Shown here: piece by piece, positions 43,023 to 50,598 of the stretch
Layout of the letters: each line of letters starts with the position of its first letter
Numbering within the stretch: the first letter of the stretch is position 1
Assembly: GCF_014647595.1 (NCBI RefSeq)
Contig: NZ_BMPM01000006.1
Span: forward strand, 124,001 to 188,000
Reading direction: 5' to 3'
Source of the DNA: Paenarthrobacter histidinolovorans
Lineage (GTDB): Bacteria; Actinomycetota; Actinomycetes; Actinomycetales; Micrococcaceae
DNA length: 64,000 nt
Made by a program: the position numbers and the translations under genes
Notes under the pieces: model-generated
What the model was told of the DNA's origin: nothing
Database searches by the model: none
The model's input: the letters and a program-made list of their open reading frames with translations, nothing else

Positions 43023-44426
43023 ATGAGCACCCAACAAGCTGCACCTCTGAGCGAAGCCGCACAGACACGCAAAGCAGTGAGCAACATCCTCAAGGGCTCC
43101 GCGGGCAACCTAGTGGAGTGGTTCGACGTATACGTTTACACCGCATTTGCGGCGTATTTCCAGTCCCATTTCTTCAACTCCTCGGACGACCTCCAAGCCG
43201 GCCTTGAAGCGATGGCCGTCTTCTCGACGTCGTTCCTCATGCGCCCGATCGGCAGCTGGTTCTTCGGACGCTACGCGGACCGCAAGGGCCGTAAAGCCGC
43301 TCTCACACTCAGCGTGACCATGATGTCCGCCGGGTCGTTCGCCATTGCGATCATGCCCACCCAGGATGTCATCGGACTGTGGGCCATGATCCTCCTGGTC
43401 TTTATCCGCATGGTCCAGGGCTTCTCAGTGGGCGGCGAGTATGGAACCAGCGCCACGTACATGTCCGAAGCTGCCACGGCCAAGCGCCGGGGGTTCTTCT
43501 CCAGCTTCCAGTACGTGACACTGATCGGTGGCCAGATGCTGGCCCTCCTGGTACTCGTGATCCTGCAGAACACCATGAGCAAGGAAGACCTGACCGCATG
43601 GGGCTGGCGGATTCCGTTCGCCATCGGTGGTGTTGCTGCCCTGGTGGTGCTTTGGCTTCGTCGCTCGATGGAGGAAACCCTTTCTGCCGACCAGCTCCGC
43701 GCGGCGCACGTCAAGGTCGCCGGTGAGGCACAGCCCGGAACCATGAAGCTCCTGTTCACCAAGCACTGGAAGCCGCTGCTGATCTGCATCGGAATCACGC
43801 TCGGCGGCACCGTTGCGTTCTACACGTACACCAACTTCATCCTCAAGTTCATGAACGATACGTCCGGCATCGCCAAGACCGACACCTCCGTGATCAACTT
43901 CTGGGCGCTGTTCATCTTCATGCTCCTCCAGCCTGTTTACGGCATGCTCTCCGACAAGATCGGCCGGAAGCCGCTGCTGATCTGGTTCGGCGTGACCGGG
44001 GTTCTGTTCACCTGGCCCTTGCTCTCGGCGCTGGCTGGGACAAAGGATCCGTTCGTGGCGTTCCTGCTGATGTTCGGCGGTTTGCTCATGGTGGGTGGGT
44101 ACACATCCATCAACGCGCTGGTGAAGGCTGAGCTGTTCCCCGCGTCCATCCGCGCCCTCGGTGTGGGCCTCGGCTACGCGATTGCCAACTCGCTCTTCGG
44201 CGGAACGGTTCCATTGATTGGCGCCGCGCTGCAGAAGTCGGGCCAGGTGGACATGTTCTTCACCTACGTCACCGCCGCAATCTTCGTCTCGCTGCTGGTG
44301 TACATCTTCGCCCTGAAGAACAAGAAGTCCACGCATCTGGATGCGGAGCAGGGCCACGCGTTCCTCGCCAAGGGCTCGGCTGAGGAAACCGACGACGGCG
44401 GCAAGAAGGATCGCGTCAACGCCTGA
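43023..44426 (+). CDS. MFS transporter, MHS family (alpha-ketoglutarate/citrate permease-like)
   Basis: This 467-residue proton symporter resembles KgtP: KGSAGNLVEWFDVYVYTAF (helix 1), GRYADRKGRKAALT (loop 2-3) and RMVQGFSVGGEYGTSATYMS (helix 4). ATG 43023 is preceded by AGGAAGG; an upstream in-frame ATG at 42996 is weaker. Next to a two-component system and a TAXI binding protein on the same strand, it is the likely regulated transporter of a di- or tricarboxylate. It ends before the hairpin repeat at 44437-44495. The charged tail KKSTHLDAEQGHAFLAKG is cytoplasmic. Confidence 0.93.
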   Translation: MSTQQAAPLSEAAQTRKAVSNILKGSAGNLVEWFDVYVYTAFAAYFQSHFFNSSDDLQAGLEAMAVFSTSFLMRPIGSWFFGRYADRKGRKAALTLSVTMMSAGSFAIAIMPTQDVIGLWAMILLVFIRMVQGFSVGGEYGTSATYMSEAATAKRRGFFSSFQYVTLIGGQMLALLVLVILQNTMSKEDLTAWGWRIPFAIGGVAALVVLWLRRSMEETLSADQLRAAHVKVAGEAQPGTMKLLFTKHWKPLLICIGITLGGTVAFYTYTNFILKFMNDTSGIAKTDTSVINFWALFIFMLLQPVYGMLSDKIGRKPLLIWFGVTGVLFTWPLLSALAGTKDPFVAFLLMFGGLLMVGGYTSINALVKAELFPASIRALGVGLGYAIANSLFGGTVPLIGAALQKSGQVDMFFTYVTAAIFVSLLVYIFALKNKKSTHLDAEQGHAFLAKGSAEETDDGGKKDRVNA

Positions 44427-44436
44427 CTTGGGTGCC

Positions 44437-44495
44437 TTGTGAGGCCCGCTCTGCGCACTTTGGATACTCCGAAAGGCGCAGAGCGGGCCTCACAA
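44437..44495. repeat. Long hairpin repeat, copy 2 (same arms as 5667-5727)
   Basis: Perfect 20-nt arms at 44437-44456 and 44476-44495 with a 19-nt loop. The left arm is TTGTGAGGCCCGCTCTGCGC. The arms match copy 1 at 5667-5727 except for one base, while the loops are unrelated. Ten bases after the permease stop, so here it may also terminate. Confidence 0.88.
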
Positions 44496-44526
44496 CGTTA
44501 AGCTCTAGTAGCGGGCCCGAACAGCC

Positions 44527-44591
44527 AACCCCGCCAGCCAACCCTGCCAGCAACCCCCGCACCGAACCCCGCCAGCCAACCCTGCCAGCAA
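44527..44591. repeat. 27-bp direct repeat upstream of the response regulator
   Basis: A perfect 27-bp repeat, starting AACCCCGCCAGCCAACCCTG, occurs at 44527-44553 and 44565-44591 (38-bp period). It lies in the 5' leader or promoter of the two-component operon. Confidence 0.85.
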
Positions 44592-44622
44592 ACCCAGTAC
44601 CGAACCTCCGGAGGACCACACA

Positions 44623-45285
44623 GTGCACGTGCTCATCGTCGAGGATGACGACGCCATGGCCTCAGCCTTGAGCGCCGCCGTCGCCTCCGCCGGGCACAAG
44701 CACACCCGGGTCTCCAGGGGCGAGGACGCGCTGCTGGCCCACCGGCAGCACGAGGTCATCCTGCTCGATCTGGGTTTGCCGGACCTTGATGGCCTTGATG
44801 TCCTCCGGAAGCTCCGCCAGGTCACGCAGATCCCCATCCTGATCCTGACGGCCCGCGATGACGAACGCAGCGTGGTCCTCGGCCTCCGCTCCGGTGCGGA
44901 CGACTACCTGGTGAAGCCCGTGAAACTCGTGGAGCTGCTGGCCCGAATCGAGGCAGTGACCAGGCGGACCAACCGCTCCGGACCGGAAGCTCCCCACACG
45001 ATCGTTCTTGGTGAACTGGAAGTTGACCTCGATCGCCGCGTGGCAACAATCAACAACAAAGAACTGGCCCTCACAGCAACCGAATTCGACCTCCTGGGCC
45101 TCCTTGTCAGGAACGCCGGCTCGGTGGTCACCCGGGAACAGATCCTGGATGCCCTCTGGGGCGACGCGTTCCTTGCGCATTCGCGGTCCTTGGACGTCCA
45201 CCTGACCGGCCTCCGGTCCAAACTGCAGATGCCTGGCTTCATCATCAATGTCCGTGGCGTCGGCTACCGCGTAGAGCAACCGTGA
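44623..45285 (+). CDS. OmpR/PhoB-family response regulator
   Basis: This 220-residue regulator has a receiver domain with the phosphoacceptor D49 (VILLDLGLPDLDG), the acidic pair near residue 8-9 and the switch lysine in DDYLVKPVKL, followed by a winged-helix DNA-binding domain (ELALTATEFDLLGLLVRNAG; DVHLTGLRSKL; VRGVGYRVE). The GTG start at 44623 has GGAGG upstream and the stop overlaps the kinase start by 4 nt. Sequence resembles the TctD-type regulators of tricarboxylate uptake. It should control the permease at 43023 and perhaps this operon. Confidence 0.95.
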   Translation: MHVLIVEDDDAMASALSAAVASAGHKHTRVSRGEDALLAHRQHEVILLDLGLPDLDGLDVLRKLRQVTQIPILILTARDDERSVVLGLRSGADDYLVKPVKLVELLARIEAVTRRTNRSGPEAPHTIVLGELEVDLDRRVATINNKELALTATEFDLLGLLVRNAGSVVTREQILDALWGDAFLAHSRSLDVHLTGLRSKLQMPGFIINVRGVGYRVEQP

Positions 45286-46697
45286 AACTCCGGGTCCTGG
45301 GCATCCTCAGCCTGCTGGTGGTGGTGATTGTGGTGACGGTGTCCAGCGTGATTCTGACATCGGCCAGCCGCGAGCTCACGCAGGAGCTGCAAATCAACCG
45401 GGTCGCTGCCCTGAATCGGTTCGCGCAGTTGGCCAGTGATGCCCTGGAGGACAACAACACCACCCAACTGCAGCGCGAGATGGACCGCTACGCCGAGCTT
45501 TATGGCGAGGGAACCCTGATCCACATGCAAGGGCAGACCATCCATTCCGGCGACCTTCGCGACGATCAACCGGAGGTCATGGACGCGCTCGGCAGCGCAA
45601 GCCTGAACCTGAGCGACACCACACTGAGTCCCGTCCGCGCCTTCGGGACGGGCAACGAGATCATCTCAAGGTCCTTCGGCACGGCCAGCCAGGTTCTCGG
45701 TGAGGTTGTCATGGAGGTAAACCTCGACGCCGCACGCCAGAAGCTACGGGAGCGGTGGCTCGTCGTCGTCGTTGCCGCCGTGGCGCTGGGCGCGCTGCTC
45801 CTGCTGGCCGCCGCCCGCATTACGGGCTGGGTGCTCCGCCCCGTCCAGCGGCTCAGCAAAGCCGTCCACGAGCTTGAAGCCACGGGCACAACCACCCAAC
45901 TCCCCGAGGCCGGCCCGCCTGAACTGCGCGAACTCAGCCGCTCGTTCACCACCATGGCGCACACCGTAAGCGACAGCATGGAATCGCAACGGCGGCTCAT
46001 CGCTGACACCTCACACCAGCTCCGTAATCCGGTGGGGGCGCTCCGCTTGCGGATCGATCTTCTGCAGCTTGCCTTGCGGTCGGAGCCCGAAAAAGCGGCC
46101 GCTGCGGGTGTCGTTGCGGAACTTGAACGCGTGGAGGGAATGCTCGACGGCGTGCTGAAGCTGGCCACCGCTGAACATCGTGCCTCTGCTGGGGCTGCCC
46201 GCGCAGATCAGGACGCAGGACACCAGCGCCTGACGGTCATCGACCCCTTTCCGGTCCTGCAAGGAGAGGCAGAACGAGCCACACCCTCTGCCCTTCAGGC
46301 GGGCGCCGGCATCACGCTTCTTGAACCAGCCCGGCCGATCACTATCGCCTGCAACCCCGAGGAACTCGCACACATGGTGGGTGAACTCCTGGCCAACGCC
46401 ATCAAGTACGCCCCGGGCGCCAACATCACAGTGGCCACCGAACCCACCCCGGGCGGCACCGCCGTCGTGGTTTCCGACGACGGTCCCGGCCTCCCGGCCG
46501 ATCAGCGCGCCGCGTCCACCACCCGGTTCTGGCGGGCGCCCCAGCACAGCAAGATCCCGGGCAATGGCTTGGGCATGACCATTGTGGAACGGTTGGCCGA
46601 GGCGAACGGAGCAAGGTTGGTGCTGGCACCCCGCGTGCCGCACGGGCTGACGGTACGCCTGGAATTCGTGCAGCCACAGGGCGGTTCCGATGCCTGA
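45282..46697 (+). CDS. Sensor histidine kinase
   Basis: This 471-residue membrane kinase has helices at about 5-27 and 159-178 enclosing an extracytoplasmic sensor region of roughly 130 residues. A HAMP domain (about 179-232), the phosphoacceptor H245 in DTSHQLRNP, the N box in ELLANAIKYAP, the G1 box SDDGPGLP and the G2 box GNGLGMTIV follow. The layout matches the TctE-type kinases that partner periplasmic binding proteins. It overlaps the regulator by 4 nt and the TAXI lipoprotein gene by 8 nt, which argues that the lipoprotein delivers the signal. Confidence 0.95.
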   Translation: MKLRVLGILSLLVVVIVVTVSSVILTSASRELTQELQINRVAALNRFAQLASDALEDNNTTQLQREMDRYAELYGEGTLIHMQGQTIHSGDLRDDQPEVMDALGSASLNLSDTTLSPVRAFGTGNEIISRSFGTASQVLGEVVMEVNLDAARQKLRERWLVVVVAAVALGALLLLAAARITGWVLRPVQRLSKAVHELEATGTTTQLPEAGPPELRELSRSFTTMAHTVSDSMESQRRLIADTSHQLRNPVGALRLRIDLLQLALRSEPEKAAAAGVVAELERVEGMLDGVLKLATAEHRASAGAARADQDAGHQRLTVIDPFPVLQGEAERATPSALQAGAGITLLEPARPITIACNPEELAHMVGELLANAIKYAPGANITVATEPTPGGTAVVVSDDGPGLPADQRAASTTRFWRAPQHSKIPGNGLGMTIVERLAEANGARLVLAPRVPHGLTVRLEFVQPQGGSDA

Positions 46698-47667
46698 GCT
46701 CCGCACCATGACTCGCCGAAATGCGCTGAGGGCGGCCGTGACGTTCGGCCTGCTGGCCTCAACTGTCGGCTGCTCCGCGGAGGAACGGCCGCAGGAACTC
46801 ACGGTGGCCGGTGGCGAATCGGGCGGTTTCTACCTTGAGTTCGCCACCCTGCTGGCGGACTTGCTGCAACGTGAGCGGATCGCTGACAAGGCGCGGGCTT
46901 TGACCACTGGCGGCAGTCTCGAGAACATTCAGCGGGTGTTGGCAGGCGAGGCGACCTTCGCCGTCGCCCTCGCCGATGCCGCAGCCCAACCCGCCGCCAA
47001 CAGCCACAGCGAAGGACGCCTGATGGCTTTGGGAAAGGTCTACCAGAACTACGTCCACTGCATCGTGCGGGAGGACAGTACCATCCGGTCCTTCGCGGAC
47101 CTTGCCGGCAAGACCGCGGCGGTGGGCGAAGTAGGCTCCGGAACCACCCTCACGGCCGGGAGGATCATCGCCGCGGCGGGGCTGGCACCGCAGTCCGCAC
47201 CGCCCGGTCGAGCTCTGAAACAAATCAATCTGGGACTGAACCAGGCCATTGACGCGCTTGCCAATGGTTCCGTTGATGTCATGATCCAGTCCGGAGGGGT
47301 CCCCACGGCGCCCATTGCCTCTGCCGCCCAACGCTTTGGCATGCGGCTTCTTGATCTGTCCGGACTGATTCCCGCAACGCGTGCACAGTCGGGTTTCTTC
47401 TACGACCGGGTGTTGATCCCTGCCAACAGTTACGGAAACGCGCCCGCAGTCTGGACAGTCGGGGTGGCCAACCTGCTCCTGTGCCGAAGTGATCTGGCGG
47501 ACCACGTTGTCCGGCAGACCGTGGAACTCCTGGTGGGAAAGGCCCAGGATCTGGTACCCAAGTCCAGTGCGGGGGTCCAGTTCCTCAGCCCCGAAACGCT
47601 GATCAACACCGCCGGGGTGCCGCTCCATCCGGCCGCCGAGGCGAGCTACCGGACGTTGCACGGCTAA
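46690..47667 (+). CDS. TAXI-family TRAP solute-binding lipoprotein
   Basis: The 325-residue protein has a basic N-terminus with TRRNALRAA and a lipobox-like LASTVGC (C28), so it should be exported and lipid-anchored. The mature part is of the TAXI type (TRAP-associated extracytoplasmic immunogenic): GGESGGFYLEFATLLADLL, TGGSLENIQRVLAGEATFAV and the glutamate/acid-binding region AVGEVGSGTTLTAGRI. No TRAP DctQ/DctM genes are near. Because it overlaps the histidine kinase gene by 8 nt, it likely works as ligand-sensing partner for the kinase rather than as a transporter subunit. Confidence 0.88.
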   Translation: MPELRTMTRRNALRAAVTFGLLASTVGCSAEERPQELTVAGGESGGFYLEFATLLADLLQRERIADKARALTTGGSLENIQRVLAGEATFAVALADAAAQPAANSHSEGRLMALGKVYQNYVHCIVREDSTIRSFADLAGKTAAVGEVGSGTTLTAGRIIAAAGLAPQSAPPGRALKQINLGLNQAIDALANGSVDVMIQSGGVPTAPIASAAQRFGMRLLDLSGLIPATRAQSGFFYDRVLIPANSYGNAPAVWTVGVANLLLCRSDLADHVVRQTVELLVGKAQDLVPKSSAGVQFLSPETLINTAGVPLHPAAEASYRTLHG

Positions 47668-47710
47668 CCCCGTTTAGGAGCCAAACCGGAGCAACTGCCA
47701 AAATGGACAC

Positions 47711-48547
47711 ATGACTTCAGCCGTTGCCCCTGCCATTGCTCTGACCATCGCCGGCTCCGAAGCGACCGGTGGCGCCGGCGCGCAAGCGGACCTCAAGACC
47801 TTCCAGGAACTCGGAGTGTTCGGCATCGCGAACCTCACGTGCATCGTTTCCTTCAATCCGCAGGACAACTGGAACCACCGTTTTGTCCCGGTGGACCAGC
47901 AGGTCATCGCGGACCAATTGGAGGCGACGACGGCGGCATACGGTGCCGCTTCCGGCGCGCCGTCGGTTCTGGACACCGTGAAGATCGGCATGCTCGGAAG
48001 CCCGGCAACCATCAGCACGGTGGAGAAGGCTCTGACGGACGGCTCTTTCAAGCACGTGGTGCTGGATCCGGTGTTGATCTGCAAGGGCCAGGAGCCGGGC
48101 CACGCGCTGGACACCGACCAGGCGTTGAAGGCCCAGATCCTGCCTCTGGCTACTTTTGTCACTCCGAACCACTTCGAAGCCGAGTCGCTGTCCGGGCTCA
48201 CCATCACGGACGAAGAATCTCTGAAAGCCGCGGCCATCCGCATCCACGAAATCAGCGGCGCTGCGGTCCTCGCCAAAGGTGGGGTGCGGTTGGAAGGCCC
48301 TGACGCCGTCGACGTCTATTACGACGGCGAGACGCTGGAAGTCCTGCGCGCAGCGAAAGTGGGCGAGGTGGCCGTGTCCGGCGCCGGTTGCTCGCTTGCC
48401 GCTGCTGTGACCGCAGAGTTGGCCAAGGGCGCAACCCCGCTGGAAGCTGCCCGGACTGCGAAGGCATTCGTGACCGCCGGTATCAAGAACCGCGTGGCCT
48501 CGGGGGCGCCTTTTGATGCGCTATGGCAGGGCGGGGCGTTGAGCTAA
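47711..48547 (+). CDS. PfkB-like pyridoxal/hydroxymethylpyrimidine kinase
   Basis: This 278-residue kinase belongs to the ThiD/PdxK group of the ribokinase superfamily. LTIAGSEATGGAGAQADLKT (residues 11-30) is the substrate-binding start and VSGAGCSLAAAV carries the anion hole. In ThiD and Bacillus-type PdxK this second motif reads GTGD(T/C), with a catalytic aspartate; here the position is cysteine (GAGC), as in Bacillus-type PdxK-like enzymes where Cys is used. I therefore favour pyridoxal or related vitamin B6 salvage. ATG 47711 follows the TAXI gene by 43 nt; a clear terminator lies downstream. Confidence 0.85.
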   Translation: MTSAVAPAIALTIAGSEATGGAGAQADLKTFQELGVFGIANLTCIVSFNPQDNWNHRFVPVDQQVIADQLEATTAAYGAASGAPSVLDTVKIGMLGSPATISTVEKALTDGSFKHVVLDPVLICKGQEPGHALDTDQALKAQILPLATFVTPNHFEAESLSGLTITDEESLKAAAIRIHEISGAAVLAKGGVRLEGPDAVDVYYDGETLEVLRAAKVGEVAVSGAGCSLAAAVTAELAKGATPLEAARTAKAFVTAGIKNRVASGAPFDALWQGGALS

Positions 48548-48566
48548 CCCCTCTGGCATACGAAAA

Positions 48567-48605
48567 AGCCGCCCTGGAAAACTCTTCCGGGGCGGCTCTT
48601 CTTTG
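48567..48605 (+). terminator. Intrinsic terminator after the PdxK-like gene
   Basis: Stem AGCCGCCC / GGGCGGCT (48567-48574 and 48590-48597) with a 15-nt loop, an A-run before it and CTTCTTT after it, a standard intrinsic terminator able to act in both directions. Confidence 0.88.
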
Positions 48606-48633
48606 GGTTCAGAACCAGTCTTTTGATTGAGGA

Positions 48634-49563
48634 CTAGCGTGAGACCTTGCCCATGAGCGAGGCAATGGGTCGCAGGAACAGAGGCCTGGCAAGGAACCAA
48701 GCGGCCGCCGTGAACACGATGGACGCTGCGAAGATGCCGAATCCCCACCAGCTGTAATCGTTGTTCGAGGCGTACATGTGGTTGAGATTGTTCAGCGCAC
48801 CAGTGGCCAGCACCAGGGTTACGTGGACGATCACGAAAGCTACGAAGTAGATCATCACCGGGAAGTGGATCTTGCGGGCCAGTTCGATCGGGTAGAACTT
48901 ATTGATCGCAGCCTTCTTGGGCCATGCTCCGGACATCCGGATGCCTGTAATGATGGCCAGCGGTGCGGCGATAAAGACGGTGATGAAGTACGTCAGCAGC
49001 TGGAGGCTGTTGTAGTTGTTCCAGCCGTTTTCAACAGGCCAGTTCAGCGAGGCGTACTGCAGGCCGGCTGAGACAGCGTTCGGGAAGACATCCCAATTGG
49101 TGGGGACGATCCTCAACCATTGGCCCGTGGCGAAGAGCAGAACGATGAAGATAATGCCGTTCAAAACCCAAAGAGCATCAAGTGTCAGATGGAACCAGAG
49201 GTCCAGGCTGATCTTGCTGGGTGCGTTTTTCGTTTTGATGAGGCCTTTGTTGTTCCTGGTCCAGTACGCCGGTGGACGGGTGGTGGTGCGCACCTGCCAG
49301 CCCGAACGGATGATCAGCACGATGAAGAACATGTTGAGGAAGTGTTGCCAGCCGAGCCAGGCCGGGAACCCCGTAGGTGTGCCTTCAGGGATTGCGGAAT
49401 GGCCGGGATAGTCCGTCAGGAACTGCTGCACCGGCTGAAGGGTCCGGAGCCACTGCGCGAGGAGGACCAGAATCAGGGCCACCACCAAAGCTCCTGCGGT
49501 GACGACGACGGGCTTGAACCACCTGTTCGACGTGATCCCGGACGACTTGCTTGAAACGGACAT
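48634..49563 (-). CDS. Cytochrome b/b6-domain membrane protein
   Basis: The 309-residue protein has five to six membrane helices of the di-haem cytochrome b561/FdhI type. Candidate haem-ligand histidines are in LGWQHFLNMFF (about 74), LDLWFHLTLDALW (about 127), LARKIHFPVMIYF and FVIVHVTL in the C-terminal half. Such subunits pass electrons between the quinone pool and a molybdopterin or [NiFe] enzyme, and usually lie beside its catalytic gene. None is adjacent here, so the partner is elsewhere or the protein acts alone. Start at 49563 with GAGG upstream. Confidence 0.87.
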   Translation of the reverse strand: MSVSSKSSGITSNRWFKPVVVTAGALVVALILVLLAQWLRTLQPVQQFLTDYPGHSAIPEGTPTGFPAWLGWQHFLNMFFIVLIIRSGWQVRTTTRPPAYWTRNNKGLIKTKNAPSKISLDLWFHLTLDALWVLNGIIFIVLLFATGQWLRIVPTNWDVFPNAVSAGLQYASLNWPVENGWNNYNSLQLLTYFITVFIAAPLAIITGIRMSGAWPKKAAINKFYPIELARKIHFPVMIYFVAFVIVHVTLVLATGALNNLNHMYASNNDYSWWGFGIFAASIVFTAAAWFLARPLFLRPIASLMGKVSR

Positions 49564-49865
49564 CAGGCCGCGTTCCTCTCTGGCTTGGTTGGCTGCGACC
49601 AGTTGGCGCTATACAGCGATTCAACCAGTTGCAGCCCGACGGTGAAAACGGCACCCGGGTTTTGGGGCGTCCGACGTCAAAAATCGCAGCATTTGGATAC
49701 ACGCCGCAACATGCATTTCTAGAACAGACTTCCAGAATTATTTCCTGTGTTTTGTGGGTCAGTCAAGGCGTGCTGTTGGCTATGTGGATTCTTTGGGAGG
49801 TAGGATTCCAAAAAATAGCCGTTCGACACTCCGGTCCTTGTTCTGCCTGCGAGAGGAGGCCAAAC
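49564..49865. other. Divergent intergenic region (302 bp)
   Basis: The stretch between the cytochrome b gene (minus) and the TetR gene (plus) is AT-richer than its surroundings from about 49675 to 49830. I see no clean palindromic operator or coding sequence in it; the AGAGGAGG at 49851-49858 is the ribosome-binding site of the TetR gene. Confidence 0.5.
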
Positions 49866-50480
49866 GTGGTCCGCAAGACATCCGAAGCAGCCAGCACCGC
49901 AGGCTCTTGGCAATGGACCCGCACCGCCGCCACCCAACGCAACTTGCTGGACGCGGCCGCTGGTGTGTTCGTGGAGCACGGATTCACCGACGCGAGCATC
50001 TCGGACATCGTTTCCCGCGCAGGGTCGAGCGTCGGCAGCCTTTACCACCACTTCGGCGGCAAGACCGAGCTCTTCCTGGCCCTATGGAACGACTACCAGA
50101 ATGAACACGAACGTCTGGTGGCTGCCGCAGTGGCCAAGGCCCGCAAAGCCGGCGAAGACGATCCCTTGACGCTTTTCAACGTCGGCAGCCGAAGCTACTT
50201 CGACTACACCTGGAAACACCGGGAGCTGGAGCGGGTGTTCATTGAAGGCGACACTCCCCCGGGCTTCGAGGTGTTGCGGCGCGAGCGCGGACGCGAATGG
50301 GTCCGGCAGAACTCGGTCCTGCTCGGCGCCAACGACGACACCCTCGGGCGGCTGACGGTGGCGGTGATTACCGACATCGTGACTGTTTCGGGCCAGGAAG
50401 TGGCGCTGAGTGCCACCAAGCGTGAGGCGGACGAGGTTGTTGAAGCTGCCGCCGTACTGGTGGGCCGGTTGGTCCGCTGA
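49866..50480 (+). CDS. TetR/AcrR family transcriptional regulator
   Basis: This 204-residue repressor has the TetR HTH at residues 30-58 (FTDASISDIVSRAGSSVGSL then YHHFGGK) and a C-terminal domain of the TetR_C_36-like type (YFDYTWKHRELERVFIEGD). The GTG start at 49866 has a very strong AGAGGAGG site seven bases upstream, which decides against longer starts. It is divergent from the cytochrome b gene and convergent with the MFS transporter gene at 50599, either of which could be its target. The ligand is unknown. Confidence 0.9.
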   Translation: MVRKTSEAASTAGSWQWTRTAATQRNLLDAAAGVFVEHGFTDASISDIVSRAGSSVGSLYHHFGGKTELFLALWNDYQNEHERLVAAAVAKARKAGEDDPLTLFNVGSRSYFDYTWKHRELERVFIEGDTPPGFEVLRRERGREWVRQNSVLLGANDDTLGRLTVAVITDIVTVSGQEVALSATKREADEVVEAAAVLVGRLVR

Positions 50481-50598
50481 GCTTCACTCTCGGAAGCTCA
50501 GCGGGACCTGGTTCTCGCCATCCATGGGAGGATTCCATCGAGCCGCCCACGGAGCCATTGGACAGAGCTGTATTTCCGCCGGGCACTCGATCCGGATA

